From: Candidatus Omnitrophota bacterium
GTDB lineage: Bacteria; Omnitrophota; Gorgyraeia; Zapsychrales; Zapsychraceae
Reading direction: 5' to 3'
Length of the DNA: 48,195 bases
Assembly: GCA_029261065.1 (NCBI GenBank)
Contig: JAJDCB010000030.1
Span: 1 to 48,195 of the forward strand
Shown here: piece after piece, positions 15,508-23,074 of the stretch
How positions within the stretch are numbered: position 1 is the first letter of the stretch
Layout of the letters: every line of letters begins with the position of its first letter
Program-made: the position numbers and the translations under genes
Notes under the pieces: model-generated
Told to the model about the DNA's origin: nothing
What the model saw: only the letters and a program-made list of their open reading frames with translations
Databases searched by the model: none

Positions 15508-16507
15508 TGTCGGGATTAAAAATGATAGGAGCGTCTTTGTGGTCATGACGCCAAATATAGGCATCCCAAATGAAGTGGCATAACACTGGGGTTAAAAAAA
15601 TGGCTGTAAGAAAAGCTTTTTTGATTGAGCTTGTAGTTAGTATATAACTATAGTCTAACGTAACGAGCGGTTCTAAAATAATAAATTCTATGACGACTAA
15701 TCCTATGCTACTTAATCCAAGAGTTAAGAAAACTTTTTTTAAATTTAAATATTTTTTACTATTAAGTCGCTTTAAGCTAATTCCGGTAGCGGCCCAATAC
15801 TGAAATCCATGAAGCATAAGAATAGGAAACATGATTTCAGCCGTTGAGTTTCCTTTTAGAAAGCAAATGGCAGATACAATGGATGGTGTCAGAATGGCGA
15901 GAAAACGGTTTAATTCGCGGATGCCTTTCTTAAGCAAGCCTATTTCAAAGATGATCCAGCATCCTACAAGAAGAACATAAACAACTAGTCCTGATTGGAA
16001 CAATTGAGGAGAAGGAAAGAAGATAAAGTCATGATCGGAGTATAATTCAACTTCAACACTTTCTCGGAAATGAAAAATAACAAAAGGAAATATCGTTAAA
16101 GCATACATAAACCTGTTAGAAATTTTGCAAAATCGCTTGTTTAGTTTTTCATACCAACAGATAAACCCATAGAGTTGACGAAAGTGGTGATAAAAGCCAA
16201 AATAAACAACGGCAGACCAAAGGTAGGGGATTTTTAAATAAACCCAAAGAAATACTACAAATATCGCAGCAAGGGGAACGATCCAATAGCGAGGGCTAGA
16301 TTCTCGTTCTTCTTTACGAAATATTGTTCTCCAAAAGGCGAAATAGACATGGCCTGTGTCGGGGATCATTAAGACAAAATAATAGTATATGAGAAAAATA
16401 GCGGATTTTTCGGGTAAGTTAAAGGAAATTAATAGGCCTATTAATCCTGGAAGGTTAATCCATAGTAAATCATTTGTTTTTTTGCCCAATATCCAATTTT
16501 TGTTCAA
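15500..16507 (-). CDS. His-rich polytopic membrane protein, possible membrane oxygenase or desaturase
   Basis: This 335-aa protein has about nine helices. Conserved-looking polar residues sit at helix ends: Asp50 and His53 (PDTGHVYFAFW), His107-His108 (GFYHHFRQLYGF), His233 (LMLHGFQYW) and His311, Asp315, His321, His323 (CHFIWDAYIWRHDHKDA). Clusters of this kind in a polytopic protein resemble diiron membrane enzymes such as desaturases, hydroxylases or carotenoid-cleaving Blh/Brp proteins, but the spacing matches none exactly. The gene is convergent with the UbiA fusion (8-base overlap), and a shared role on a prenyl lipid is an attractive but untested idea. Confidence 0.5.
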   Translation of the reverse strand: MNKNWILGKKTNDLLWINLPGLIGLLISFNLPEKSAIFLIYYYFVLMIPDTGHVYFAFWRTIFRKEERESSPRYWIVPLAAIFVVFLWVYLKIPYLWSAVVYFGFYHHFRQLYGFICWYEKLNKRFCKISNRFMYALTIFPFVIFHFRESVEVELYSDHDFIFFPSPQLFQSGLVVYVLLVGCWIIFEIGLLKKGIRELNRFLAILTPSIVSAICFLKGNSTAEIMFPILMLHGFQYWAATGISLKRLNSKKYLNLKKVFLTLGLSSIGLVVIEFIILEPLVTLDYSYILTTSSIKKAFLTAIFLTPVLCHFIWDAYIWRHDHKDAPIIFNPDIT

Positions 16508-16638
16508 GATTCCCCTCTTTTTTCTAAAGGCTAAGGATTTATACGTGTATAAAGCTATATCACTATAACATTTGTCATAAAAAATGTTTATATCAATTTT
16601 AGAACTTTTGATATTTTGTAGATAAGTAATTTTTGAAT

Positions 16639-16647
16639 TGTTATAAT
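16639..16647 (+). promoter_or_regulatory. Extended -10 promoter
   Basis: TGTTATAAT is a TGn-TATAAT extended -10 element 28 bases before the ATG at 16675. No good -35 box lies at 16-18 bases, which is usual for this promoter class. It fits the gene at 16675-17439. Confidence 0.45.
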
Positions 16648-16674
16648 GTTTTCTAATAGAGTTAAGGAGAGTGT

Positions 16675-17439
16675 ATGATATTTTGGAAAATTTATATTTG
16701 GGCTATTTCAGCAGCTTTTATATTTGTGAGTGTTACGGATTTTTATGTCACCGGTATAGTTGAGATGGTCTTTTTTGCTGGTATCATAGCAGCTCTTTAT
16801 CAATATGCTTATAATGGAAAAAAAGTTTTTTCAATGAGTTGGGTTGTATTTTTTGTTGCAGCAATTATTCTTACGCTTTCATTAGATCTTACTAATTTAG
16901 TTGAGACCAAAAAAGAGCTAGCATCCTTTCAAGAAAAATTTATGGATGTGCTTGATTTTCTTTTTGGCGTTCCACTTTTAGTGTTTTTAATAAAGGTCAC
17001 TGTTGACAGTATAAATGTAACGAAAGATAAGGGTTTTTATTGGAGGATTTATTTTTGGGTTATAGCTATTAATCAAGTTATTGTTTCTATGACTAATTTT
17101 GATATGTTTGCAATCGCTTCTCTCATCAGTTTTTCCTTGATACTTTTTTGCATGTATCAGTATGCTTATAAGCATAGAAAAGAATTTTCTTTATTTTGGG
17201 TTATTGCTTTTGTCATTTTTATCGTTATTGCTTCTATCGATGATATATTGGTTCTTTTCGATGTTTATAGGGATCCTGGAAGTTATAAAGAAAATTTTTT
17301 AGAAATATTTAGCACCTTCGTGTACTTGCCTACCTATATTTTCCTTGTTATTATTTGCAAGGACAATATCAATAGAATCATCAATCATGAAGAACCAAAT
17401 GCGTATCTTAAACTAAAAGATGATGTGGACAATTCTTAG
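16675..17439 (+). CDS. Internally duplicated membrane protein, unknown function
   Basis: This 254-aa protein consists of two similar halves, residues about 3-113 and 122-232, each with about four helices. Matching segments include 'FWKIYIWAISAAFIFVSVTD' with 'YWRIYFWVIAINQVIVSMTN', 'ALYQYAYNGKKVFSMSWVVF' with 'CMYQYAYKHRKEFSLFWVIA', and 'LLVFLIKVTVDSIN' with 'IFLVIICKDNIN'. A short polar tail follows. I recognise no family. It has its own strong Shine-Dalgarno (AAGGAG at 16664-16669) and a likely extended -10 promoter, so it is probably a single-gene unit. It ends four bases before a convergent gene. Confidence 0.6.
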   Translation: MIFWKIYIWAISAAFIFVSVTDFYVTGIVEMVFFAGIIAALYQYAYNGKKVFSMSWVVFFVAAIILTLSLDLTNLVETKKELASFQEKFMDVLDFLFGVPLLVFLIKVTVDSINVTKDKGFYWRIYFWVIAINQVIVSMTNFDMFAIASLISFSLILFCMYQYAYKHRKEFSLFWVIAFVIFIVIASIDDILVLFDVYRDPGSYKENFLEIFSTFVYLPTYIFLVIICKDNINRIINHEEPNAYLKLKDDVDNS

Positions 17440-17442
17440 CCG

Positions 17443-19341
17443 TTAATAGATTTTAGGAAAAAATGAGTCAGATAGCGGTAGGGTTGGCCTCATGATAGAG
17501 TTTACACGGTGACTATCGTTGTGTCTTGGTAGTCGTTTCTCTGCAGGAAAAGCAAGATGAAATCTTTTTTCATTTAAAACGTAGAGAGGGATATTTAAAT
17601 TATCATAACGGCGTTTGTTATCAAGAGGTTCTTTTTTAAGAAATAAGAAGGCTGATATACGACTCGTTGTATAAATCTTGATCATTTGTTTTGCTATATA
17701 AGGATCAGAACTAAAATCGATAGAACCTCTCTCAGTTCCTACCCCCGTTTTTTTTAACCAAGCCTTTCCTAAATCTTCAAGGGACATATTGATGACCTCA
17801 AAAGCCTCGGCATTATCTTCTTCAAGGATTGCAAAAAAGGGAAGGATGGTCTTAAAGTTTGCTTGTAAAGTGGTGTTGTAATATATTGGCCACAGCTCGG
17901 GCATTTGACTATTTTCTAAATTTTCTTCATTTAAGGGGCGTGTGCCGGGCATATCGAGGGCGATAAACCCATCTTGCTTTAAACGCCTTTGTGCGATTTG
18001 GTAGAATTCTTTGCTATATAATTTGCTTAAATTGTAATTTTTTGGATCTGGAAAGTCGAGATAAATAGCATCGTAGTTTTCTGTATCTGTTCGGATAAAG
18101 TGGTAACCATCAGCAATAATGGATGTGACCTTCGGATGATTAAGGGCTCCTTTATTTAAGTAACTTAAAACAGGATGTGTTTTAGAAAGCTCGATCATCT
18201 TTTTATCAAGCTCAACATGAACGATGTTTGTGACAAAAGAATGTTTTAAAAGTTCTCGAATAAGACACCCATCACCGCCGCCTATCACCAGAATATTTTT
18301 TGGTTTATGTTGATTTAAAATAATGGGAACGTGGGCAAAATACTCATGATAGATTTCTTCTGAGTTGCTTCCTAATTGGTACGCCCCGTCTAAATGGAGG
18401 GTGTAGTCCCAAGGAGTTTGAGGATCAAGTTTATATTTCTGACTATAAACTTTAGAAAGATATTGAGCAGTCTCTTCAGTTTGAGTGTTATGTTTGACGA
18501 TATCAATTTTTTGATAAGGCGTATGATAGCGTTCGATAGGGGCAAGGGATGAGTCAAATCCGAAATACGTAAATATGTTTTTGGAGCGTTGTGCTTGAAA
18601 GAAATAATCACTGAAATGATAACGTTTATGAAGGAAATATTGTTCTATTGCTTGAGAGAATGTTAAGCCTAGAATAAGTAAAGTTCCAATCCCGAGCGTG
18701 AGTATTTGATGCTTCTTTTGTGATGTCTTGACAAATTGTTGATAAAGAAAAAAAGCGATTGCAAGGTTGATCAATGCTATCGAAAAACCAATAGGTATGA
18801 TATCCCAACGAGGCAGTAGATATAAAGGAAAAATAAGGGCTCCAATAAGAGATCCAAAATAATCGGCTGCTAGCACGCGATTGGTTATTTTTTTCTTTTG
18901 AGAGGATATGTGAGCAATATTTATTAAAAGAGGAAGCTCGATACCAGAAAGAAAACCAATGCTTACGGTGAGGATAATAAAACTTAAACAGTAAATGATA
19001 TCAGCACTTAGATAATGTCCGTGAAGATTCACAAGATATCCCGTCATTTTAACGACATGCATAAAAAATACGGAAAGTCCTCCCACAAAACTAAGAAGAA
19101 GTTCAACATAAAATAAAGCCTTCCATGGATTTTGCGTGTGAGGTTTGTTGCTGCAATAAAGGGCTCCTAAACCCATAGCACCTAGATACAATCCAATGGT
19201 TAACACATACCAATATTCAATATTGGTAGCTAGACTAGATACCGTTTGAGCAATTAATAATTCATAGAGAATGCTGCAAGCGGCGAGAATAAATGTGATG
19301 GGATAAATAAGTTTGGGGCGTTTAAGCTTATTTGCAATCAA
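17443..19341 (-). CDS. speE: Spermidine synthase fused to a 7-TM membrane domain
   Basis: This 632-aa protein has an N-terminal membrane part (about residues 12-235, seven helices, with 'SILYELLIAQTVSS' and 'LSGIELPLLI') and a C-terminal aminopropyltransferase domain. The latter shows 'LHLDGAYQLGSNSEEIYHEY' (316-335), the SAM-site loop 'NILVIGGGDGCLIREL' (GGGDG at 354-358) and 'DAIYLDFPDPKN'. It should move an aminopropyl group from decarboxylated SAM to putrescine or a related amine. The usual 'DE' before YHE is 'EE' here. It follows speD, whose stop is adjacent, so the two-step pathway is co-encoded. Membrane-fused SpeE proteins are known, though the reason for the membrane half is not. Confidence 0.9.
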   Translation of the reverse strand: MIANKLKRPKLIYPITFILAACSILYELLIAQTVSSLATNIEYWYVLTIGLYLGAMGLGALYCSNKPHTQNPWKALFYVELLLSFVGGLSVFFMHVVKMTGYLVNLHGHYLSADIIYCLSFIILTVSIGFLSGIELPLLINIAHISSQKKKITNRVLAADYFGSLIGALIFPLYLLPRWDIIPIGFSIALINLAIAFFLYQQFVKTSQKKHQILTLGIGTLLILGLTFSQAIEQYFLHKRYHFSDYFFQAQRSKNIFTYFGFDSSLAPIERYHTPYQKIDIVKHNTQTEETAQYLSKVYSQKYKLDPQTPWDYTLHLDGAYQLGSNSEEIYHEYFAHVPIILNQHKPKNILVIGGGDGCLIRELLKHSFVTNIVHVELDKKMIELSKTHPVLSYLNKGALNHPKVTSIIADGYHFIRTDTENYDAIYLDFPDPKNYNLSKLYSKEFYQIAQRRLKQDGFIALDMPGTRPLNEENLENSQMPELWPIYYNTTLQANFKTILPFFAILEEDNAEAFEVINMSLEDLGKAWLKKTGVGTERGSIDFSSDPYIAKQMIKIYTTSRISAFLFLKKEPLDNKRRYDNLNIPLYVLNEKRFHLAFPAEKRLPRHNDSHRVNSIMRPTLPLSDSFFPKIY

Positions 19342-19695
19342 CTAAAAACCTCTAGCAATTGTTTTGATGTTTACTGTTTTGGCTTCAAAAGCTTGCTTGA
19401 GGACATCGATAGCGATGTTAGGATCCATAGGACCACAGGTAAAGACATCAAAAGCGGCATATTGGTGTTCGGGCCAAGTATGAATAGAAAAATGAGACTC
19501 TTCAATTAATATCACACCGCTAACACCATCGGGTTGAAACTGATGAAAGTGATGGCTTACGATCGTGGCGTTACTTTCCTGTGCAGATTTTAATAAATTT
19601 AGCTTTACTGTTTCAACATTTTTGAGAGTCTCGGCATTGCATTGCAGAAATTCGACAAGAAAATGTTGTCCAAATGTATTTTTGATGGGTTCCAT
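19342..19695 (-). CDS. speD: S-adenosylmethionine decarboxylase, prokaryotic pyruvoyl type
   Basis: This 117-aa proenzyme matches the small bacterial SpeD class. The self-cleavage site is Glu66-Ser67 in 'IEESHFSIHTWPEHQYAAFD'. Ser67 becomes the pyruvoyl cofactor, and the following His72 and Cys87 (VFTCG) are the processing and catalytic residues known in the family. It makes decarboxylated SAM for the adjacent speE, which starts directly after this gene's stop. The gene preceding it on this strand (19717-20439) encodes a protein resembling only the membrane half of SpeE. The complete pathway to spermidine would also need a putrescine source not seen here. Confidence 0.95.
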   Translation of the reverse strand: MEPIKNTFGQHFLVEFLQCNAETLKNVETVKLNLLKSAQESNATIVSHHFHQFQPDGVSGVILIEESHFSIHTWPEHQYAAFDVFTCGPMDPNIAIDVLKQAFEAKTVNIKTIARGF

Positions 19696-19716
19696 AAGAA
19701 AAAGTTATCCTACTCT

Positions 19717-20439
19717 TTAAAATAAAACATATTGGTTAAGAAAGTAAAGGTCAATTTCTGCTGCGTTTAAGTAACAAACAGCAATGAGTATCAGAGCCAG
19801 CGATTGGATCGTGTAACTTAATATAAATTTATTTGATGATGGGGTATCTAAGTTTTTTGAAGTATTCCATAGAAGCATGCCGCAGACAGCATTGATGAGT
19901 CCGATAGTTAATGCTGTTGGCATGAGTCCTATCTTTGGGAAAAAGAAATAAGCAAATACGACTGTTCCAGCAAAGGCGCCTAAATAGTTAATAGCTAAGA
20001 CACGATTCTCAGACTTTGATGATTTGTCATGAGATAAAGCCATGAGCAACGGGATTTCCATGCCAGAGAGCAGGCCAATGATAATAATGAGTGCGTGTGC
20101 TATGAGAATAAAAAACATCCGTGATAAGCCTATCATATCAAGAGTATGCAGTGTCATAACTGAAAATCCACCAATAAGTGTTAGTAAGATTTCTACACGA
20201 AGCAAATTGAGGGAGGGGGTTTTGAGCATGCGTCCTTCAGCCATCAAAGCTCCCCAACCAAGAGCAAACATGTAAAGACCAATGGTCACGCTGTATCTTA
20301 GGACCGTATTTTCAAGAAATGCTGAAAGCGCTTGTGCAAAGATAAGCTCATAAACAATGCTACAAAAGGCCAAGAAGAAGATAATAATATTTAATAATTT
20401 GTTATTCATTAGGATAGATGTTAAGAGTTGGAATGCCAA
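19717..20439 (-). CDS. 7-TM protein related to the membrane half of SpeE, without catalytic domain
   Basis: This 240-aa protein aligns by eye with the first 230 residues of the SpeE fusion two genes downstream: 'FCSIVYELIFAQALSAFLEN' with 'CSILYELLIAQTVSSLATN', 'SVTIGLYMFALGWGALMAE' with 'VLTIGLYLGAMGLGALYCS', and 'LLSGMEIPLLMAL' with 'FLSGIELPLLINI'. It ends where the aminopropyltransferase would begin and has no SAM-binding motif. The frame is clean and the end is not obviously a decayed fusion, so it may be a functional partner, perhaps forming a heterodimer or transporting an amine. The start may instead be the ATG at 20409. Confidence 0.7.
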   Translation of the reverse strand: MAFQLLTSILMNNKLLNIIIFFLAFCSIVYELIFAQALSAFLENTVLRYSVTIGLYMFALGWGALMAEGRMLKTPSLNLLRVEILLTLIGGFSVMTLHTLDMIGLSRMFFILIAHALIIIIGLLSGMEIPLLMALSHDKSSKSENRVLAINYLGAFAGTVVFAYFFFPKIGLMPTALTIGLINAVCGMLLWNTSKNLDTPSSNKFILSYTIQSLALILIAVCYLNAAEIDLYFLNQYVLF

Positions 20440-20474
20440 TAGGGTGGATCGCTCGAGTTCTGAAAAATTTTATT

Positions 20475-20732
20475 TTAAGAACAATTAAGGCAGATGTAGA
20501 CTTGCGAGCTCCAAGAGGGATTTTTTCCACCTCCAATTGTTTCTCCAGTATGGTTGCTTTGAAATCCTGAGGGGCAACTGCAAGTAAGGGTGTATGAATT
20601 GGGGCTTACACAAGGTGCAGTACTTCCTGGACCTACAGCATACATGCCACCTGTTTTACACGGAAATTGAGAGGAGCATATAGAGGGGTTGAAAATGACA
20701 AGTAATGTTATAAGAAAAATGATTTTTTTCAT
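20475..20732 (-). CDS. Small exported Cys-rich protein (85 aa), copy 2 of a six-Cys module
   Basis: A signal peptide (KKIIFLITLLVIFNPSICSS) is followed by about 63 residues holding six Cys: 'PCKTGGMYAVGPGSTAPC', 'TCSCPSGF' and 'YICLNCS'. The layout C-x2-GG-[MV]-...-C-...-CxCP-...-[FY]-[IL]-C-L-x-C is shared with the next gene upstream (20748-21026) and with the C-terminus of the protein at 21045-21962, so these form a local family. The chosen ATG at 20732 has AAGGA at proper distance. An in-frame TTG six bases earlier is less likely. Function unknown. Three disulfides or a metal site are possible. Confidence 0.65.
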   Translation of the reverse strand: MKKIIFLITLLVIFNPSICSSQFPCKTGGMYAVGPGSTAPCVSPNSYTLTCSCPSGFQSNHTGETIGGGKNPSWSSQVYICLNCS

Positions 20733-20747
20733 ATGCAAATCCTTCTT

Positions 20748-21026
20748 TTAAGGTAGATTATCTCCAGAATAAGAGGTACGACAATCCAAACAAAGAAATC
20801 CTTCTGATCCTTTTAGAGTATCATTTTTTAAATCTTGTTCACCCGTGGAGTACGCGGTATAGCCAAACGGACAAGTACAGGACCCTGTTAAAAAATTTGG
20901 GATTAGGCATGCATTAGTTCCTTGGTGGATGGTTAACATACCTCCAGCTCTGCAAGGAATAGCACAGGTGCTTATGGAGGGTGCTATGAGTAGCATAAAA
21001 AATAATAGTGCCATGATTTTTTTCAT
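20748..21026 (-). CDS. Small exported Cys-rich protein (92 aa), copy 1 of a six-Cys module
   Basis: An N-terminal signal (MALLFFMLLIAPSISTC) precedes a module of the same design as its neighbours: 'PCRAGGMLTIHQGTNAC', 'SCTCPFGY' and 'FLCLDC', then a short tail TSYSGDNLP. Besides the six shared Cys there is one Cys at the signal end. It starts 18 bases after the pilin-like gene stops and ends 15 bases before the third gene's ATG, so the three are in one operon. It probably arose by duplication. No named domain is recognised. Confidence 0.65.
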   Translation of the reverse strand: MKKIMALLFFMLLIAPSISTCAIPCRAGGMLTIHQGTNACLIPNFLTGSCTCPFGYTAYSTGEQDLKNDTLKGSEGFLCLDCRTSYSGDNLP

Positions 21027-21044
21027 AATGGTATTTTCCTAAAT

Positions 21045-21962
21045 TTAACTGTCACAATCTAAACAGATAAAAAATCTTTCATCCCAATATTTTCCTCTAA
21101 GGACCATACCACTTACGATGGGTTGATATCCACCTGATGATAATCCACCTGCGGGACAGCTACATCCGTTTGTGTTGGGATTTGGCTCAGAACAACGACC
21201 TTCGTTGGTTAAAGCATAAACACCGCCATGACGACAATTTGGAGCTGGTTCACATCGATTGCCTGAAATATTAGGTCTGAATTTAGCTTGTCCAGGTGCG
21301 CCACTTGTACTACATTGAATTTCACATTTAGCGGTGGTACATGCTGTAACGGCTGTATAGTTTGTATCGGCGATAAGCTGCACTTCGTCAGCGACGTCGC
21401 CAATACCTGTGCAAAAGGCACCATTAAAGAATGGGTTTATGCATTTATTATCGCATAGACCGGGATTGCTTGTGCAGCGATATTCAGCTGTATCCCCACA
21501 AAATCTTATTTCTTGTTCTTCTTTATTTCCGCAAGCTGGCGTTGCGAGTCCGCCGCAAATACCGGTGGGTTGCCAAGGTGAACAGCAACCTGCATTATGG
21601 GTGCATTGGAAAGCCGGGGGACCGCATAAGACGGGGCTTCCATTTAATGTGTAACATTGTCGTGCAAAAACTTGTTCGTTAAGTTCGCATGTTGTACCGT
21701 CACCACAGCATACGCCAGGAGCACATAAATTTTCAAAAGTACAACTTCCACATCCAGGGAGTGGAATACCTGATGGGGCTTCTTTTAGAGTATCGCTCAT
21801 AGAATCGTCTATGGAGCTATCCCAATCTTTAAGATTTGCATTCCACGAACGAATGACATAAGGGCCCATAACTATGATGCCTGACATCACAAGTGTGACA
21901 ATGAGCAAATACTCCGTAAGGTGTTGTGCTTTTTTATTGAGCTTTTTACGAATACGCACCAT
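21045..21962 (-). CDS. Large Cys-rich protein with class III-type pilin signal
   Basis: This 305-aa protein starts with a pilin-like N-terminus: basic stretch 'RKKLNKK', then 'AQHLTEYLLIVTLVMSGIIV', with Glu five residues into the likely mature end. This resembles class III signal peptides/Flp pilins processed by a prepilin peptidase of the TadV/EppA kind. The exported remainder has 28 Cys, many in CC, CxxC and CxC pairs, and ends with the same six-Cys module found in the two genes downstream (NCRHGGVYAL, GCSCPAGG, FFICLDC). It may be a pilin-like surface protein or minor pseudopilin held by disulfides. It is divergent from the methyltransferase gene at 22106. Confidence 0.65.
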   Translation of the reverse strand: MVRIRKKLNKKAQHLTEYLLIVTLVMSGIIVMGPYVIRSWNANLKDWDSSIDDSMSDTLKEAPSGIPLPGCGSCTFENLCAPGVCCGDGTTCELNEQVFARQCYTLNGSPVLCGPPAFQCTHNAGCCSPWQPTGICGGLATPACGNKEEQEIRFCGDTAEYRCTSNPGLCDNKCINPFFNGAFCTGIGDVADEVQLIADTNYTAVTACTTAKCEIQCSTSGAPGQAKFRPNISGNRCEPAPNCRHGGVYALTNEGRCSEPNPNTNGCSCPAGGLSSGGYQPIVSGMVLRGKYWDERFFICLDCDS

Positions 21963-22105
21963 GCAAAATCCTTAAATTATAAAATGGTAAGATACTACAA
22001 GTATATGTTATATTAATATCAATTTCAATGAAATATTCTGTTGATCTGTAATCTATTTAAATGTAATATTTACCATATCTATCTAAAAATGTTATATTTA
22101 CGAAA

Positions 22106-23053
22106 ATGAGTATTCAAAAACTACCAAGTCGATTTGTTGAACGATTAAAAAAAATCTTGATGGATTGTCAAATTGAGGGAGAAGTCTCTGATTTTTTTTC
22201 TTCCTCTAAGCTGACAGTTAGGTGTAATTCGCTAAAAATCAGTACAGATGAGTTAAAGAAGCGATTGGATACTTGTGGCATCAGATATAAGGAAATCGAC
22301 TGGTGTAAGACGGGGTTTATTATTGATGTGGATGATAAAGCCTCTTTTCTGGATATGGATTTCTTTAAAAAAGGGGAGCTTTATAAACAAAATGCTTCTA
22401 GCCAATTTGTTCCCTTTGTTGTTGATCCTCAGCCAGGAGAAGAAATTTTGGATATGTGTGCAGCTCCTGGGGGTAAAACCACGCAAATGGCAGCTATGAT
22501 GGCGAATCAGGGGCGAATCGTTGCCATAGAATGTGTGAAAAAAAGGTATTATAGATTAAAATCGGTTATTGATCTGTTGGGTGTTGAAAATGTGCAATGT
22601 GTATTAAAAGATGCACGAAGGTTTAGGGCGGCTGATCGATTATTTGATCGAATTCTAGTTGATGCCCCGTGTAGTTCTGAGGGGCGCTTTAATTTAGACG
22701 ATGAGAAAACTTATAAATATTGGAGTTTAAGAAAAGTGAAAGAAATGGTTCGTAAACAACGCGGTTTACTTTTTAAGTCATTTGAATTACTTAAACCAGG
22801 AGGCACTCTTGTTTATTCTACGTGCACATTTTCTCCAGAAGAAAATGAGGGTGTTGTTGATTGGTTTTTAAATAAAAGTGGTCAAAAGATAGAGATGCAA
22901 ACTATTGATATTCATGATATTATGACGTGTCCCGTGCTAAAGGGATGGAATAAAAAAGTTTTTAGCCAACAGCTTCAAATGTGTGTTCGCATTCGACCCA
23001 GTCAATACATGGATGCTTTTTTTATCGCAAAGATGAAGAAGGTTGTCTCATAA
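22106..23053 (+). CDS. RNA cytosine-C5 methyltransferase, RsmB/NOP2 family
   Basis: This 315-aa protein is a SAM-dependent m5C methyltransferase. Motif I is 'ILDMCAAPGGKTTQMA' (about 113-128), motif IV 'RILVDAPCSSEGRF' (about 190-203) with one catalytic Cys, and motif VI 'LVYSTCTFSPEENEG' (about 234-248) with the other. The N-terminus is a short PUA/ferredoxin-like RNA-binding lead (TVRCNSLKISTDELKKRL). It lacks the NusB domain of RsmB itself and is nearer to RsmF/YebU or tRNA NSun-type enzymes. The substrate may be rRNA or tRNA. It is followed 21 bases later by a CPBP protease gene. Confidence 0.92.
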   Translation: MSIQKLPSRFVERLKKILMDCQIEGEVSDFFSSSKLTVRCNSLKISTDELKKRLDTCGIRYKEIDWCKTGFIIDVDDKASFLDMDFFKKGELYKQNASSQFVPFVVDPQPGEEILDMCAAPGGKTTQMAAMMANQGRIVAIECVKKRYYRLKSVIDLLGVENVQCVLKDARRFRAADRLFDRILVDAPCSSEGRFNLDDEKTYKYWSLRKVKEMVRKQRGLLFKSFELLKPGGTLVYSTCTFSPEENEGVVDWFLNKSGQKIEMQTIDIHDIMTCPVLKGWNKKVFSQQLQMCVRIRPSQYMDAFFIAKMKKVVS

Positions 23054-23074
23054 AACCATGAAAGAACAGAATTA

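Noticed and set aside
21409-21682. Plus-strand ORFs of about 80 aa inside the Cys-rich gene
   Set aside because: They are antisense shadows; the minus-strand frame has the signal, Cys pattern and paralogues.
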